This document shows, piece after piece, positions 14,795-22,617 of a stretch of DNA of 25,979 bases (the first letter of the stretch is position 1; every line of letters begins with the position of its first letter). This DNA is from an uncultured Campylobacter sp. (GTDB taxonomy: Bacteria > Campylobacterota > Campylobacteria > Campylobacterales > Campylobacteraceae). The DNA is taken from the NCBI GenBank assembly GCA_947090385.1, contig CAMUNZ010000010.1:1-25979 (forward strand), in the 5' to 3' direction. Below the pieces are notes generated by a model. That model was given only the letters and a program-made list of their open reading frames with translations. It had not been told where the DNA came from and made no database searches. The position numbers and the translations under genes were made by a program.

Positions 14795-17167
14795 ATGAAA
14801 GTTATAAAGCGCAATGGACGAACAGAAGAATTAGATATTTCAAAAATAAAAAAATACACAAAAGACGCTGTAGAAGGACTTGAAAATGTGAGTCTAAGTG
14901 AGCTTGAAGTAGATGCAAAAATTCAATTTCGAGATATGATTACCACAGAAGAAATTCAACAAACTTTAATAAAAACAGCTGTTGATAAGATAGATGTCGA
15001 TAGACCAAATTGGACATTTGTCGCAGCTAGACTTTTTTTATATGATTTATATCATAAAGTTACTGGTTATAGTGGATATAATAATTTAAAAGAGTATTTT
15101 GAAAAAGGCGAAAAAGAGGGCAGAATTTTACTCGGTTTAAAAGAAAAATACGATTTAGATGATTTAAACTCATACATAGATACAAATAGAGATTTGCAAT
15201 TTACATATCTTGGGATAAAAACGCTTTATGATAGATATTTGATTAAAGATAAAGATGGCAAACCTATCGAGCTTCCTCAACATATGTTTATGGCGATTGC
15301 GATGTTTTTAGCACAAAATGAGTTTGATTGCCAAAGTTGGGCTAAAAAATTTTACGATTTGATAAGTAAATTTGAAGTCATGCCAGCAACTCCAACTTTG
15401 TCAAATGCAAGGACACCAAGACATCAACTATCAAGTTGCTATATCGGATCAACAAGCGATAATATCGAAGGAATTTTTGATTCTTATAAAGAGATGGCAC
15501 TTTTGTCTAAATTTGGCGGTGGAATCGGTTGGGATTGGAGTAAGGTTCGTGCTATGGGCGGAAGCATAGATGGTCATAAAAACGCAGGTGGCGGGATAAT
15601 TCCATTTTTAAAAATTACAAATGATATCGCAATTGCAGTTGATCAACTTGGCACAAGAAAAGGCGCAATCGCTGTTTATATCGAAATTTGGCATATGGAT
15701 GTTAATGATTTTATAGATTTAAGGAAAAATTCCGGCGAAGAAAGAAGACGCACACACGATCTTTTTCCAGCACTTTGGATAAACGATCTTTTCATGAAAA
15801 GACTTGAAAAAAATGAAAGATGGACGCTTTTTGATCCTTTTGAAACACCAGATCTTTGTGATTTATACGGAGAAGAGTTTGAAAAAAGATATATTCAATA
15901 TGAAAATGATAAAAATATTAGCAAAAATAGTGTTTTAGCAAAAGAATTGTGGAAGAAAATTTTATTATCTTGTTTTGAAAGCGGAATGCCTTTTTTGTGT
16001 TTTAAAGATAATGCAAATAGGGCAAATCCAAACGATCATGAAGGTATAATTAGAAGTTCAAATTTATGCACAGAAATTTTCCAAAACACGAATCCAAATC
16101 ATTACAAAATAAAAGTTGTTTTTAACGACGGTAGCATTAAAACTTTTGAAGAAAGCGAAATTGTAAAAGTTGATGATGGCAATGAAAAATTTGCAAAAAA
16201 AATTACAGCTTTAGATAGTATAGACGGAAAAGAAGTCTTTATAGTCGAAAAAGATACAACAGATGGAAAAACAGCTGTTTGTAATCTTGCAAGCATAAAT
16301 TTAAGCAAAATTAATACAAAAGAAGAGATTCAAAGAGTAGTTCCGATCGCTGTTAGAATGCTAGATAATGTTATTGATTTAAATTTTTATCCTCATGCAA
16401 AAGTAAAACATACAAATTTATCTACAAGATCTATTGGGCTTGGTGTTATGGGCGAAGCACAAATGTTGGCTGAAAATTCGATAAAATGGGGAAGTTACGA
16501 ACATTTTGTAAAAATAGATGAAATAATGGAAAATATCAGCTATAACGCTATTTTTACAAGTTCAAATTTGGCTGTTGAAAAAGGCAAATATCCGAAATTT
16601 GAAGGCTCTAAATGGAGTGAAGGCATAATGCCGATAGACGTTGCAAATCAAGACGCAAAAGAGTTAGTGCAAAGAGGCGGATTGTTTGATACAAATATAC
16701 AAGATTGGGAAAAACTTAGAGAAAAAGTTAAAAAAGACGGCATGAGAAATGGCTATTTAATGGCAATTGCACCAACTTCTTCGATATCAATTTTGGTTGG
16801 AACTACGCAAGCTATAGAGCCTGTTTATAAAAGAAAATGGTTTGAAAGAAATTTAAGTGGCATGATTCCAGTCGTTGTGCCAAATTTGAGCCCAGATACT
16901 TGGAATTTTTATATACCAGCTTATGAATTAGATCAAAGAGTTTTGGTAAAAGCTGCAGCAATTCGTCAAAAATGGATAGATCAAGGTCAAAGTTTAAATA
17001 TATTTATAAGTTTAGATAAAGCAAGTGGTGGTTATTTAAACGAAATTTATTCATTGGCACATAAATTAGGTATAAAATCTACATATTATTTAAGAAGTCA
17101 AAGCCCAGAGGCAATAGCTGTTGATAAGCCATTGGATAGAAGTATCGAATGTGAAGGTTGTCAATAA
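14795..17167 (+). CDS. nrdA: Class I ribonucleoside-diphosphate reductase, alpha subunit
   Basis: NrdA reduces ribonucleoside diphosphates to deoxy forms with the radical supplied by NrdB. The 790-residue protein starts with an ATP-cone (about 1-90; VIKRNGRTEELD). Catalytic residues are visible: Cys215 (SSCYIGS) and Cys496 (AVCNLASIN) as the redox pair, NLCTE with Asn423, Cys425 and Glu427, the radical-transfer tyrosines Tyr764-Tyr765, and the C-terminal shuttle pair Cys786/Cys789. Between NLCTE and AVCNL there are about 68 residues, roughly 45-50 more than in E. coli NrdA. Start: AAAGAGG at the right distance before ATG. It follows tilS by 20 nt; a GATAAAAT at 14754-14761 in the end of tilS could be an own promoter. 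No nrdB is in the window. Confidence 0.95.
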   Translation: MKVIKRNGRTEELDISKIKKYTKDAVEGLENVSLSELEVDAKIQFRDMITTEEIQQTLIKTAVDKIDVDRPNWTFVAARLFLYDLYHKVTGYSGYNNLKEYFEKGEKEGRILLGLKEKYDLDDLNSYIDTNRDLQFTYLGIKTLYDRYLIKDKDGKPIELPQHMFMAIAMFLAQNEFDCQSWAKKFYDLISKFEVMPATPTLSNARTPRHQLSSCYIGSTSDNIEGIFDSYKEMALLSKFGGGIGWDWSKVRAMGGSIDGHKNAGGGIIPFLKITNDIAIAVDQLGTRKGAIAVYIEIWHMDVNDFIDLRKNSGEERRRTHDLFPALWINDLFMKRLEKNERWTLFDPFETPDLCDLYGEEFEKRYIQYENDKNISKNSVLAKELWKKILLSCFESGMPFLCFKDNANRANPNDHEGIIRSSNLCTEIFQNTNPNHYKIKVVFNDGSIKTFEESEIVKVDDGNEKFAKKITALDSIDGKEVFIVEKDTTDGKTAVCNLASINLSKINTKEEIQRVVPIAVRMLDNVIDLNFYPHAKVKHTNLSTRSIGLGVMGEAQMLAENSIKWGSYEHFVKIDEIMENISYNAIFTSSNLAVEKGKYPKFEGSKWSEGIMPIDVANQDAKELVQRGGLFDTNIQDWEKLREKVKKDGMRNGYLMAIAPTSSISILVGTTQAIEPVYKRKWFERNLSGMIPVVVPNLSPDTWNFYIPAYELDQRVLVKAAAIRQKWIDQGQSLNIFISLDKASGGYLNEIYSLAHKLGIKSTYYLRSQSPEAIAVDKPLDRSIECEGCQ

Positions 17168-17178
17168 ATTTGTGGCTA

Positions 17179-17206
17179 AATTTTAAACTCTTAAAAGTTT
17201 AAAATT
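17179..17206 (+). terminator. Terminator after nrdA
   Basis: AATTTTAAACT (17179-17189) and AGTTTAAAATT (17196-17206) form an 11-bp stem with a 6-nt loop, starting 12 nt after the nrdA stop. The stem is AT-rich, so its strength is uncertain. The prs -10 box begins at its right edge. Confidence 0.55.
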
Positions 17207-17214
17207 GTTACAAT
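17206..17214 (+). promoter_or_regulatory. prs promoter, extended -10
   Basis: TGTTACAAT is an extended -10 (TACAAT at 17209-17214), 28 nt before the prs ATG. An AAGGTGAG ribosome-binding site lies at 17231-17238. It separates prs from the panC-nrdA series. Confidence 0.55.
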
Positions 17215-17241
17215 CAGAAAAAATTTTTTCAAGGTGAGATT

Positions 17242-18171
17242 ATGCGTGGTTATAAACTATTTTCTGGAACGGCTAATGTTGAATTTTCAAAGAAAATTTC
17301 CAAATATCTATCTTTGCCATTAAGTGATGCAAGCGTAAAAAGATTTAGTGATGGCGAAATAAGTGTGCAAATCGGCGAAAGTGTGCGTGGAAAAGATGTT
17401 TTTGTCATTCAGCCGACCTGTGCTCCTGCTAATGTAAATTTGATGGAACTTTTGATTTTAACGGATGCTTTAAAAAGAAGTAGTGCAAGTAGTGTAACTG
17501 CAATCGTGCCATATTTTGGATATGCAAGACAAGATAGAAAAGCTGCACCAAGGGTGCCAATTACTGCAAAATTAGTAGCAAATATGATGCAAACAGCGGG
17601 GATTGATCGTGTTGTAACTATAGATTTGCATGCCGGACAAATTCAAGGATTTTTTGATATTCCTGTGGATAATTTATATGGAAGTTTAGTTTTTACAGAT
17701 TATATAAAAAATAAAAATTTTAAAAATCCAATTATCGCAAGTCCAGACGTTGGTGGTGTGGCAAGAGCAAGAAGTTTAGCTAAAAAGTTAAATTTAGATA
17801 TTGTAATTGTGGATAAAAGGCGAGAAAAAGCAAATGAGAGCGAAGTTATGAATGTCATAGGTGATGTAAATGGAAAAGATGTTATTTTAATAGACGATAT
17901 GATTGACACAGCAGGAACTATTTGTAAAGCAGCCGATGTATTTAAGAATCGAGGCGCTACAAGCGTTATGGCTTGTTGTACTCATCCTGTTTTAAGCGGA
18001 ATTGCTTATGAGAGAATTTCAAATTCTGCTTTAGATGAATTAGTTGTGACAGATTCTATTCCTTTAAAAGAAGAGAATGAAAAAATAAAAATTTTAAGTG
18101 TAGCGCCACTTTTTGGGGAAGTTATCAGAAGAGTTTATCATAATGAAAGCGTCAATAATCTTTTTTTATAA
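17242..18171 (+). CDS. prs: Ribose-phosphate pyrophosphokinase
   Basis: Prs makes PRPP from ribose 5-phosphate and ATP, feeding purine, pyrimidine, His, Trp and NAD synthesis. The 309-residue protein has FSDGEISVQIGESVRG (35-50), the ATP loop YFGYARQDRK (91-100), His130 in DLHAGQIQGFF, the flexible loop KRREKANES (192-200) and the PRPP-binding DDMIDTAGT (218-226). Length and motifs are those of class I enzymes regulated by ADP and phosphate. It has its own promoter and is closed by a bidirectional terminator shared with ahpC. No pth or other usual partner adjoins it here. Confidence 0.96.
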   Translation: MRGYKLFSGTANVEFSKKISKYLSLPLSDASVKRFSDGEISVQIGESVRGKDVFVIQPTCAPANVNLMELLILTDALKRSSASSVTAIVPYFGYARQDRKAAPRVPITAKLVANMMQTAGIDRVVTIDLHAGQIQGFFDIPVDNLYGSLVFTDYIKNKNFKNPIIASPDVGGVARARSLAKKLNLDIVIVDKRREKANESEVMNVIGDVNGKDVILIDDMIDTAGTICKAADVFKNRGATSVMACCTHPVLSGIAYERISNSALDELVVTDSIPLKEENEKIKILSVAPLFGEVIRRVYHNESVNNLFL

Positions 18172-18178
18172 ATTTTTA

Positions 18179-18206
18179 AATTTGCGGGATGAAATTCCCG
18201 CAAATT
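18179..18206. terminator. Bidirectional terminator between prs and ahpC
   Basis: AATTTGCGGGA (18179-18189) and TCCCGCAAATT (18196-18206) form an 11-bp perfect stem with a 6-nt loop between the convergent stops. The GC-rich core and T-rich flanks on both strands fit a two-way terminator. Confidence 0.85.
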
Positions 18207-18207
18207 A

Positions 18208-18804
18208 TTATAATTTTGAAGCATTTTCGCCAAGGTAATTTGCAACACCTTCTGTTGAAGCTTTCATTCCTTTATCGCCTTTATGCCATCCAGCTGGGCA
18301 AACTTCACCGTGTTCGTTAGTGAAAAGCATAGTATCAACCATTCTAATCATTTCATCTATATTTCTACCAAGAGGTAAATCATTTATAACTGCATGTCTT
18401 ACGGTTCCATCTTTGTCAAGCAAAAATGATCCTCTAAGCGCAACTGCTTCGCCAAAAAGTACATCAAAATTTCTTGCTATTTCTTTTGTCAAATCAGCTA
18501 CTAATGGAAATTGAACTCTACCTATTCCACCTTTTTTAACTTCTGTTTCTCTCCAAGCAAAATGACTATATTCATTATCGCAACTTACACCGATTACGTT
18601 TATACCGCGATCTTTAAAATCCTTAAATCTATGATCAAAAGCAATTATTTCGCTAGGGCAAACAAATGTAAAATCTTTTGGATAAAAGAAAACAACTGCA
18701 CCTTTTTCTCCGATATTTTTATAAAGATTAAAATCTTCAACTATTTGTCCATTTCCCAAAACAGCAGGGGCTGTAAAATCAATAGCTTTCTTTGTTACTA
18801 TCAT
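18208..18804 (-). CDS. ahpC: Alkyl hydroperoxide reductase / 2-Cys peroxiredoxin AhpC
   Basis: A cytoplasmic typical 2-Cys peroxiredoxin that reduces hydrogen peroxide, organic peroxides and peroxynitrite. In the 198-residue protein the peroxidatic Cys49 lies in KDFTFVCPSE and the resolving Cys169 in EVCPAGW, with Thr46 and Arg124 in conserved positions. GGIG at 92-95 is present but the C-terminal YF of peroxide-sensitive forms is absent (the end reads NYLGENASKL). No ahpF is adjacent; in Campylobacter and Helicobacter thioredoxin usually serves as reductant. It is divergent from fdxA, the same arrangement as C. jejuni ahpC/fdxA, where ahpC is iron-repressed through PerR/Fur and tied to aerotolerance. 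AAAGGA precedes the ATG. Confidence 0.95.
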   Translation of the reverse strand: MIVTKKAIDFTAPAVLGNGQIVEDFNLYKNIGEKGAVVFFYPKDFTFVCPSEIIAFDHRFKDFKDRGINVIGVSCDNEYSHFAWRETEVKKGGIGRVQFPLVADLTKEIARNFDVLFGEAVALRGSFLLDKDGTVRHAVINDLPLGRNIDEMIRMVDTMLFTNEHGEVCPAGWHKGDKGMKASTEGVANYLGENASKL

Positions 18805-18842
18805 TTTGTATCCTTTAAATAATAAAAATTATCAAGTGCGAA

Positions 18843-18848
18843 ATTATA
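18843..18848 (-). promoter_or_regulatory. ahpC promoter -10 box
   Basis: On the minus strand TGATATAATTTC holds an extended TATAAT, 39 nt upstream of the ahpC start. The leader between them contains AATAATAAAAATTAT-like sequence where a PerR or Fur operator might lie, but I cannot assign a box from sequence alone. Confidence 0.55.
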
Positions 18849-18897
18849 TCAAAGAAAAATTAAAAAAAGATAAAATAACTCTAATTTAAATTTTTTA

Positions 18898-18925
18898 TAT
18901 CATTTTAATCAAAAAATGATAAAAT
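18898..18925 (+). promoter_or_regulatory. fdxA promoter overlapping an inverted repeat
   Basis: TATCATTTT (18898-18906) and AAAATGATA (18913-18921) form a 9-bp perfect inverted repeat with a 6-nt spacer. The likely -10 box GATAAAAT (18918-18925) overlaps the right arm, and the fdxA ATG is 32 nt further. A palindrome in this place is what an operator looks like. C. jejuni fdxA is reported to be induced by iron, so a metal-responsive site is a reasonable guess, but the bound protein is not shown here. Confidence 0.5.
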
Positions 18926-18957
18926 CCAGCATAATAATTTTTATCAAGGAGTTTGAT

Positions 18958-19242
18958 ATGGCAGTTAAAATTACTGATATTTGTATAGCTTGTGGTTCTT
19001 GCATTGATGAATGTCCTGTATCTGCAATAGTAGATGATAGCGACAATCCAAATGGAGAAGATATTTATTATGTATATGCTAATAAATGTGTTGAATGTGT
19101 TGGTCATAATGAAGAACCAGCCTGTGCTAACGCCTGTCCAACAGATGGATGTATAGTTTGGAGCAATATAGTTGAAGGACAACCAAGCAGAGAAGATATT
19201 TCTAGCGATGCTCGTGGTGGTGATACTCCAGTAGTTGCTTAA
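18958..19242 (+). CDS. fdxA: 2[4Fe-4S] ferredoxin FdxA
   Basis: A small cytoplasmic electron carrier with two [4Fe-4S] clusters. The 94-residue protein has Cys9, Cys12, Cys15 and Cys19 in CIACGSCIDECP, and Cys44, Cys47, Cys56 and Cys60 in the second half. The eight residues between Cys47 and Cys56, plus the C-terminal tail, mark the Allochromatium-type (Alvin) family. An extra Cys65 follows. ATG at 18958 has AAGGAG at 18946-18951; an upstream ATG at 18916 would place a long hydrophobic leader in front and lies inside the promoter. Divergent from ahpC and followed by ndk, as in C. jejuni (Cj0332c-Cj0334), where FdxA supports aerotolerance. Confidence 0.93.
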   Translation: MAVKITDICIACGSCIDECPVSAIVDDSDNPNGEDIYYVYANKCVECVGHNEEPACANACPTDGCIVWSNIVEGQPSREDISSDARGGDTPVVA

Positions 19243-19246
19243 ATAA

Positions 19247-19274
19247 AAATTCGCATTCAATTGGATGCGAATTT
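19247..19274 (+). terminator. Terminator after fdxA
   Basis: AAATTCGCAT (19247-19256) and ATGCGAATTT (19265-19274) pair over 10 bp, and the stem can extend further inward with one G-U pair. A long T-run follows shortly after (about 19283-19292). It starts 5 nt after the fdxA stop, so fdxA is monocistronic. Confidence 0.8.
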
Positions 19275-19302
19275 ACTTTAAACTTTTTTTTTGCTTTTTT
19301 CT

Positions 19303-19310
19303 GATAAAAT
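19303..19310 (+). promoter_or_regulatory. ndk operon promoter -10
   Basis: GATAAAAT preceded by a T-rich tract lies 32 nt before the ndk ATG, with GGAG at 19331-19334. It is the only clear promoter before the nine-gene series 19342-24514. Confidence 0.6.
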
Positions 19311-19341
19311 CATTGCCTTATTTATTTTTTGGAGAAATTTA

Positions 19342-19755
19342 ATGGAACAGACTTTATCTATTATTAAACCAGATGCCGTAAAAAAGGGTGTTATTGGTAA
19401 AATAATTAGTAGATTTGAAGAAAATGGTTTAAAAATAGCAGCTGCTAAAAAAATTTGGTTAAGTAGTTGCGAGGCTGGTAAATTTTATGAAGTTCATAAA
19501 GAAAGGCCATTTTTTGGTGAATTGGTTAAATTTATGACAAGCGGACCAGTTGTTGTAATGGTTTTAGAAGGTAAAAATGCAGTTGCAAAAAATAGAGAAT
19601 TGATGGGTGCAACTGATCCTAAAAAAGCAGAAAAAGGAACAATAAGAGCTGATTTTGCTGAGAGCATAGATGCAAACGCAGTTCATGGAAGTGATAGCTT
19701 AGAAAATGCAAAAAATGAGATAGCATTTTTCTTTGCAAAAAATGAAATTTTCTAA
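19342..19755 (+). CDS. ndk: Nucleoside diphosphate kinase
   Basis: Ndk transfers the gamma phosphate between nucleoside triphosphates and diphosphates through a phosphohistidine. The 137-residue product starts TLSIIKPDAVKKG, has RPFFGELVKFMTSGPVV, and carries the active-site His115 in NAVHGSDS, all diagnostic. ATG at 19342 has GGAG 7 nt upstream; a frame extension to 19291 contains no ribosome-binding site and overlaps the promoter. It is the first gene of the long series that continues with the DUF177 gene 10 nt downstream, as in C. jejuni. Confidence 0.96.
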   Translation: MEQTLSIIKPDAVKKGVIGKIISRFEENGLKIAAAKKIWLSSCEAGKFYEVHKERPFFGELVKFMTSGPVVVMVLEGKNAVAKNRELMGATDPKKAEKGTIRADFAESIDANAVHGSDSLENAKNEIAFFFAKNEIF

Positions 19756-19765
19756 GGTTTAGATA

Positions 19766-20113
19766 TTGAAAATTGCATTTTTAAAAGTTTTAAATTCACC
19801 TACGAAATTTGATTTCGAAAAAAATGGATTAAGATTTGTTGGGGTTTTAAACAAAAAAGATGCAACAAGTATTAATTTGAAAGCAAAAATTTTTGGTGAA
19901 ATTTCTCATTTTTGTAATCATTGCGGTGCAGAAATTTTATTAAAAATTGATGAAAATTTGGATTTAATTTTGACTGACGGAATTTCAAATATGTCTAGTT
20001 TAGACATAATAGAAATTTTGGGTGGAAATATTGATTTAAGCGAAATTTTATTAAGTGAAGTAGAAGCTTATAAAAGCGACTATTTTTATTGCGAAAAATG
20101 TAAAAATTTATAA
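19766..20113 (+). CDS. DUF177 (YceD-like) protein, zinc-ribbon-like cysteines
   Basis: A 115-residue protein directly before rpmF, the position held by YceD/DUF177 proteins in many bacteria; E. coli YceD is tied to 23S rRNA accumulation. Two CxxC pairs, Cys50/Cys53 (HFCNHCG) and Cys109/Cys112 (YYCEKC-type end), could bind one zinc ion. The acidic middle (about 60-105) contains the LDIIEILGGNIDLSEILLSE stretch typical of the family. Start is a TTG at 19766 with AAGG 8 nt upstream; there is no ATG near. In C. jejuni the equivalent is Cj0331c. The call rests on position and the weak family pattern. Confidence 0.75.
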   Translation: MKIAFLKVLNSPTKFDFEKNGLRFVGVLNKKDATSINLKAKIFGEISHFCNHCGAEILLKIDENLDLILTDGISNMSSLDIIEILGGNIDLSEILLSEVEAYKSDYFYCEKCKNL

Positions 20114-20124
20114 AGGAGAAAGAT

Positions 20125-20271
20125 ATGGCAGTTCCAAAAAGACGTGTGAGTCATACTCGTGCAGCAAAAAGAAGAACTCATTATAAAGTTGTGCTTCCAA
20201 TACCTGTAAAGGATAAAGATGGTAGTTGGAAAATACCTCATAGAATGAATAAAAATACAGGTGAGTACTAA
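20125..20271 (+). CDS. rpmF: Ribosomal protein bL32
   Basis: A 48-residue large-subunit ribosomal protein. It starts MAVPKRRVSHTRAAKRRTHY, continues with VVLPIPVKDKDGSWKIPHRM and ends NKNTGEY, which is the bL32 pattern. It lacks the four zinc-binding cysteines found in some L32 forms, so it is the C-minus type. AAGGAG lies just upstream of the ATG at 20125. The DUF177-rpmF-plsX-fabH order is conserved widely. The plsX coding start lies within a few bases of its stop. Confidence 0.95.
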   Translation: MAVPKRRVSHTRAAKRRTHYKVVLPIPVKDKDGSWKIPHRMNKNTGEY

Positions 20272-20275
20272 TAAC

Positions 20276-21271
20276 TTGATCCCCATAGCCGTAGATGCTA
20301 TGGGAGGAGATTTTGGCTGTTCTCCTATAATACAAGGAGTTATCGAAGCTTTAAAAGAGCTAAAATTTAAGGCTTTTTTAGTTGGAGATGTCTCTAAAAT
20401 TCAGCCACTAATCCCGCAAAAATTTCTAGATTTTGTTGAATTTGTTGATACAAAAGATGTTTTTAATATGGACGAAAGCGCTACAGACGTTTTAAAAAGA
20501 AAAGAAAGTTCGATTTTTAAGGCAGTTGAATTAGTAAAAACTGGTGTTTGTAAAGCTGTAGTTTCTGCTGGTCATAGCGGTGCTACCATGAGTTTAGCTA
20601 CTTTAAGAATAGGTAGATTAAACAATGTTTCTCGTCCAGCCATAGCTACTTTGATGCCAAATATAAATAGCACTAGAACTCTTGTTTTAGATGTCGGCGC
20701 GAATGTAGATTGTAAAGCTGAACATCTTTTTGAATTCGGCGTTATGGGTGAGTCTTATGCTAAAGAAATTTTAAAAATACAAAATGTAAAAATAGGACTT
20801 TTAAGTAATGGAGAAGAGGATTGCAAAGGTAATGAAGTTACAAAAGAGGCGTTTTCGCTTCTTAAAAATTTAGATAGTTTTGTAGGAAATGTTGAAGGTG
20901 GGCAAATTTTCGATGGAAGCGTAGATGTCGTAATTTGCGATGGTTTTGTGGGAAATGTTCTTTTAAAAACTAGTGAAGGTGTAGCAAGTGCGGTTACAAA
21001 AATTTTAAAAAATCGCATCAAGAAGTCGCTTATATCGATGTTTGGGGCTACGCTAATGGTTCCTGCTTTTAAAGAGTTAAAAAAGAATGTTGATTATGAT
21101 GAATACGGTGGGGCTCCGCTTTTAGGCGTTAAAGGTTGCACTATCATAAGTCACGGAAAAAGTAGCCCAAAAGCTATAAAAAATGCCGTATTTCAAGCAA
21201 TTAGATTTGCAGATTCTTCTGTAAATATGATAATTGAAGATCGTTTAAAACAATTTAAGGTTGAAAAATGA
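20276..21271 (+). CDS. plsX: Phosphate acyltransferase PlsX
   Basis: PlsX makes acyl-phosphate from acyl-ACP, the acyl donor for PlsY in phosphatidic acid synthesis. Family marks are IAVDAMGGDFG at the N-terminus, SAGHSGATMSLA, LDVGANVDC, ICDGFVGNVLLK and YGGAPLLGVKG. Three starts are possible: TTG 20276 (AGGTGAG 10 nt upstream; 331 residues), GTG 20261 inside rpmF, and ATG 20297, which would remove the first conserved strand. I prefer the TTG because it aligns with the usual MxxIAxDAMGGD start as I recall it. It overlaps the fabH start by 4 nt. Confidence 0.93.
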   Translation: MIPIAVDAMGGDFGCSPIIQGVIEALKELKFKAFLVGDVSKIQPLIPQKFLDFVEFVDTKDVFNMDESATDVLKRKESSIFKAVELVKTGVCKAVVSAGHSGATMSLATLRIGRLNNVSRPAIATLMPNINSTRTLVLDVGANVDCKAEHLFEFGVMGESYAKEILKIQNVKIGLLSNGEEDCKGNEVTKEAFSLLKNLDSFVGNVEGGQIFDGSVDVVICDGFVGNVLLKTSEGVASAVTKILKNRIKKSLISMFGATLMVPAFKELKKNVDYDEYGGAPLLGVKGCTIISHGKSSPKAIKNAVFQAIRFADSSVNMIIEDRLKQFKVEK

Positions 21272-22260
21272 AAAAAGCATCGCTAGTTTCTATTGGGGCT
21301 TATGTACCAGAAAAACTTTTAACAAATTTCGATTTAGAAAAAATGGTTGAGACTAGTGATGATTGGATTGTAAAACGAACTGGCATAAAAATTCGTCATT
21401 TAGCAAACTCAAACGAATTTACTAGCGATATGGCACAAAAGGCAGCTGATATTGCGATATCTCGTGCAAATATTGACAAAAATGAAATTGATGCAGTTAT
21501 TTGCGCCACTATCACTCCGGATTATTTTTGTATGCCTTCTACTGCTTGTGTTATAGCTAAAAAACTTGGCTTAAAATCTGGCATCGCGGCTTTTGATATA
21601 AGTGCTGCTTGTAGTGGGTTTATTTATCTTATACATATCGCTAAAAGTTTTATCGAAAGTGGAATTTATAAAAAAATTTTGATAGTCGGATCTGAAAAAT
21701 TAAGCACAATTGTCGATTTTACTGATCGTTCGACTTGTATTTTATTTGGCGATGGTGCCGGTGCTGGCGTTATTTCTCAAAGTGAAGATAACGAAATTTT
21801 AGATACTCATATTGCATCTGATGGCAATAAAGGAGATCTTTTAATAACTCCTGGTTTTGGCATAGTAAATCCGGCAAATTCTGAGAATTTTGATAAAAAA
21901 TTGCAATTTATAAAAATGAGTGGAAATGAAGTTTTTAAAATTGCTGTGCAAACTTTAACAAATGATGTTGTTGAAATTTTAAGCAAAAATGGCATAAAAA
22001 GCAATGAAATAGATCTTTTTGTCCCACATCAAGCAAATTTAAGGATAATCAACGCCGTAAAAGAAAAATTAAATTTTAGTGATGAAAAATGTGTAGTAAC
22101 TGTCGATAAATTCGGCAATACATCATCCGCTTCTATACCTATGGCATTAAATTATGCATATGAAAATGGCAAATTAAAAAATGGCGATTTGATTTTACTT
22201 GATGCTTTTGGCGGCGGATTTACTTGGGGTTGTGCGATTTTAAAATTTGGTGGTAAATAA
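21268..22260 (+). CDS. fabH: 3-oxoacyl-ACP synthase III (KAS III)
   Basis: FabH condenses acetyl-CoA with malonyl-ACP to start fatty-acid synthesis. The 330-residue protein shows the catalytic triad Cys115 (DISAACSGFIY), His254 (VPHQANLRI) and Asn284 (FGNTSSASIP). It also has DDWIVKRTGI near the N-terminus, which contacts CoA, and GDGAGAGV. The length is normal. It overlaps plsX by 4 nt (ATGA), so acyl-chain initiation and phospholipid acyl transfer are co-expressed. The cytochrome gene begins 3 nt after its stop. Confidence 0.96.
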   Translation: MKKASLVSIGAYVPEKLLTNFDLEKMVETSDDWIVKRTGIKIRHLANSNEFTSDMAQKAADIAISRANIDKNEIDAVICATITPDYFCMPSTACVIAKKLGLKSGIAAFDISAACSGFIYLIHIAKSFIESGIYKKILIVGSEKLSTIVDFTDRSTCILFGDGAGAGVISQSEDNEILDTHIASDGNKGDLLITPGFGIVNPANSENFDKKLQFIKMSGNEVFKIAVQTLTNDVVEILSKNGIKSNEIDLFVPHQANLRIINAVKEKLNFSDEKCVVTVDKFGNTSSASIPMALNYAYENGKLKNGDLILLDAFGGGFTWGCAILKFGGK

Positions 22261-22263
22261 AAT

Positions 22264-22617
22264 TTGCTAAAAATTCTTAAAATTTTTATATTTTTTTTAT
22301 CACCAATTTTTGCAAATTTTATCACAGATGCAGAATATGCGAAAATGCTTTATGAAAATCCTCGTGGAATTTCTTGTGCTAAATGCCATGGCGAATTTGG
22401 TGAGGGAAAAGTGATTGCAAAATATAAAGAATTTAACAAACAAACTGGAAAAAAAGAGATCATAGAATTTAAAGCGCCGAATATAAATTCGATGGATTTG
22501 CAAGAATTTGCTAGAAAAATTCGCGATCCAAATGGTGTTATGCCTAATTATTTTCTTAATAACGATGAGATAATTACGCTTTACAATTATTTAAAAAGGG
22601 TTAAAAATGAAAAATAA
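22264..22617 (+). CDS. Periplasmic monohaem c-type cytochrome
   Basis: A 117-residue protein with a signal peptide (hydrophobic 4-17, probable cleavage after IFA near residue 17). It carries one haem c motif CAKCH (Cys38, Cys41, His42), and PNGVMPNY (Met near 93) as the likely sixth ligand in a cytochrome c class I fold. The insert FNKQTGKKEIIEF between the haem motif and PNINSM is longer than in minimal cytochromes. Start is TTG at 22264, 3 nt after fabH; GGTGG upstream may serve as SD. It overlaps hemL by 11 nt. C. jejuni has a comparable small periplasmic gene (Cj0854c, from memory) before hemL. The redox partner is unknown. Confidence 0.88.
   Translation: MLKILKIFIFFLSPIFANFITDAEYAKMLYENPRGISCAKCHGEFGEGKVIAKYKEFNKQTGKKEIIEFKAPNINSMDLQEFARKIRDPNGVMPNYFLNNDEIITLYNYLKRVKNEK

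Noticed and set aside
16079..16282. Intein in nrdA
   Set aside because: The extra segment is only about 45-50 residues over the E. coli spacing, and has no splice-site Cys/Ser and no C-terminal His-Asn, so it is an insertion that stays in the protein.
18511..19260. Antisense frames over ahpC and fdxA (18511-18822 plus, 18895-19260 minus)
   Set aside because: Both are opposite well supported genes and their sequences (runs of Thr, Ser, Tyr, Ile) are reverse-complement artefacts.
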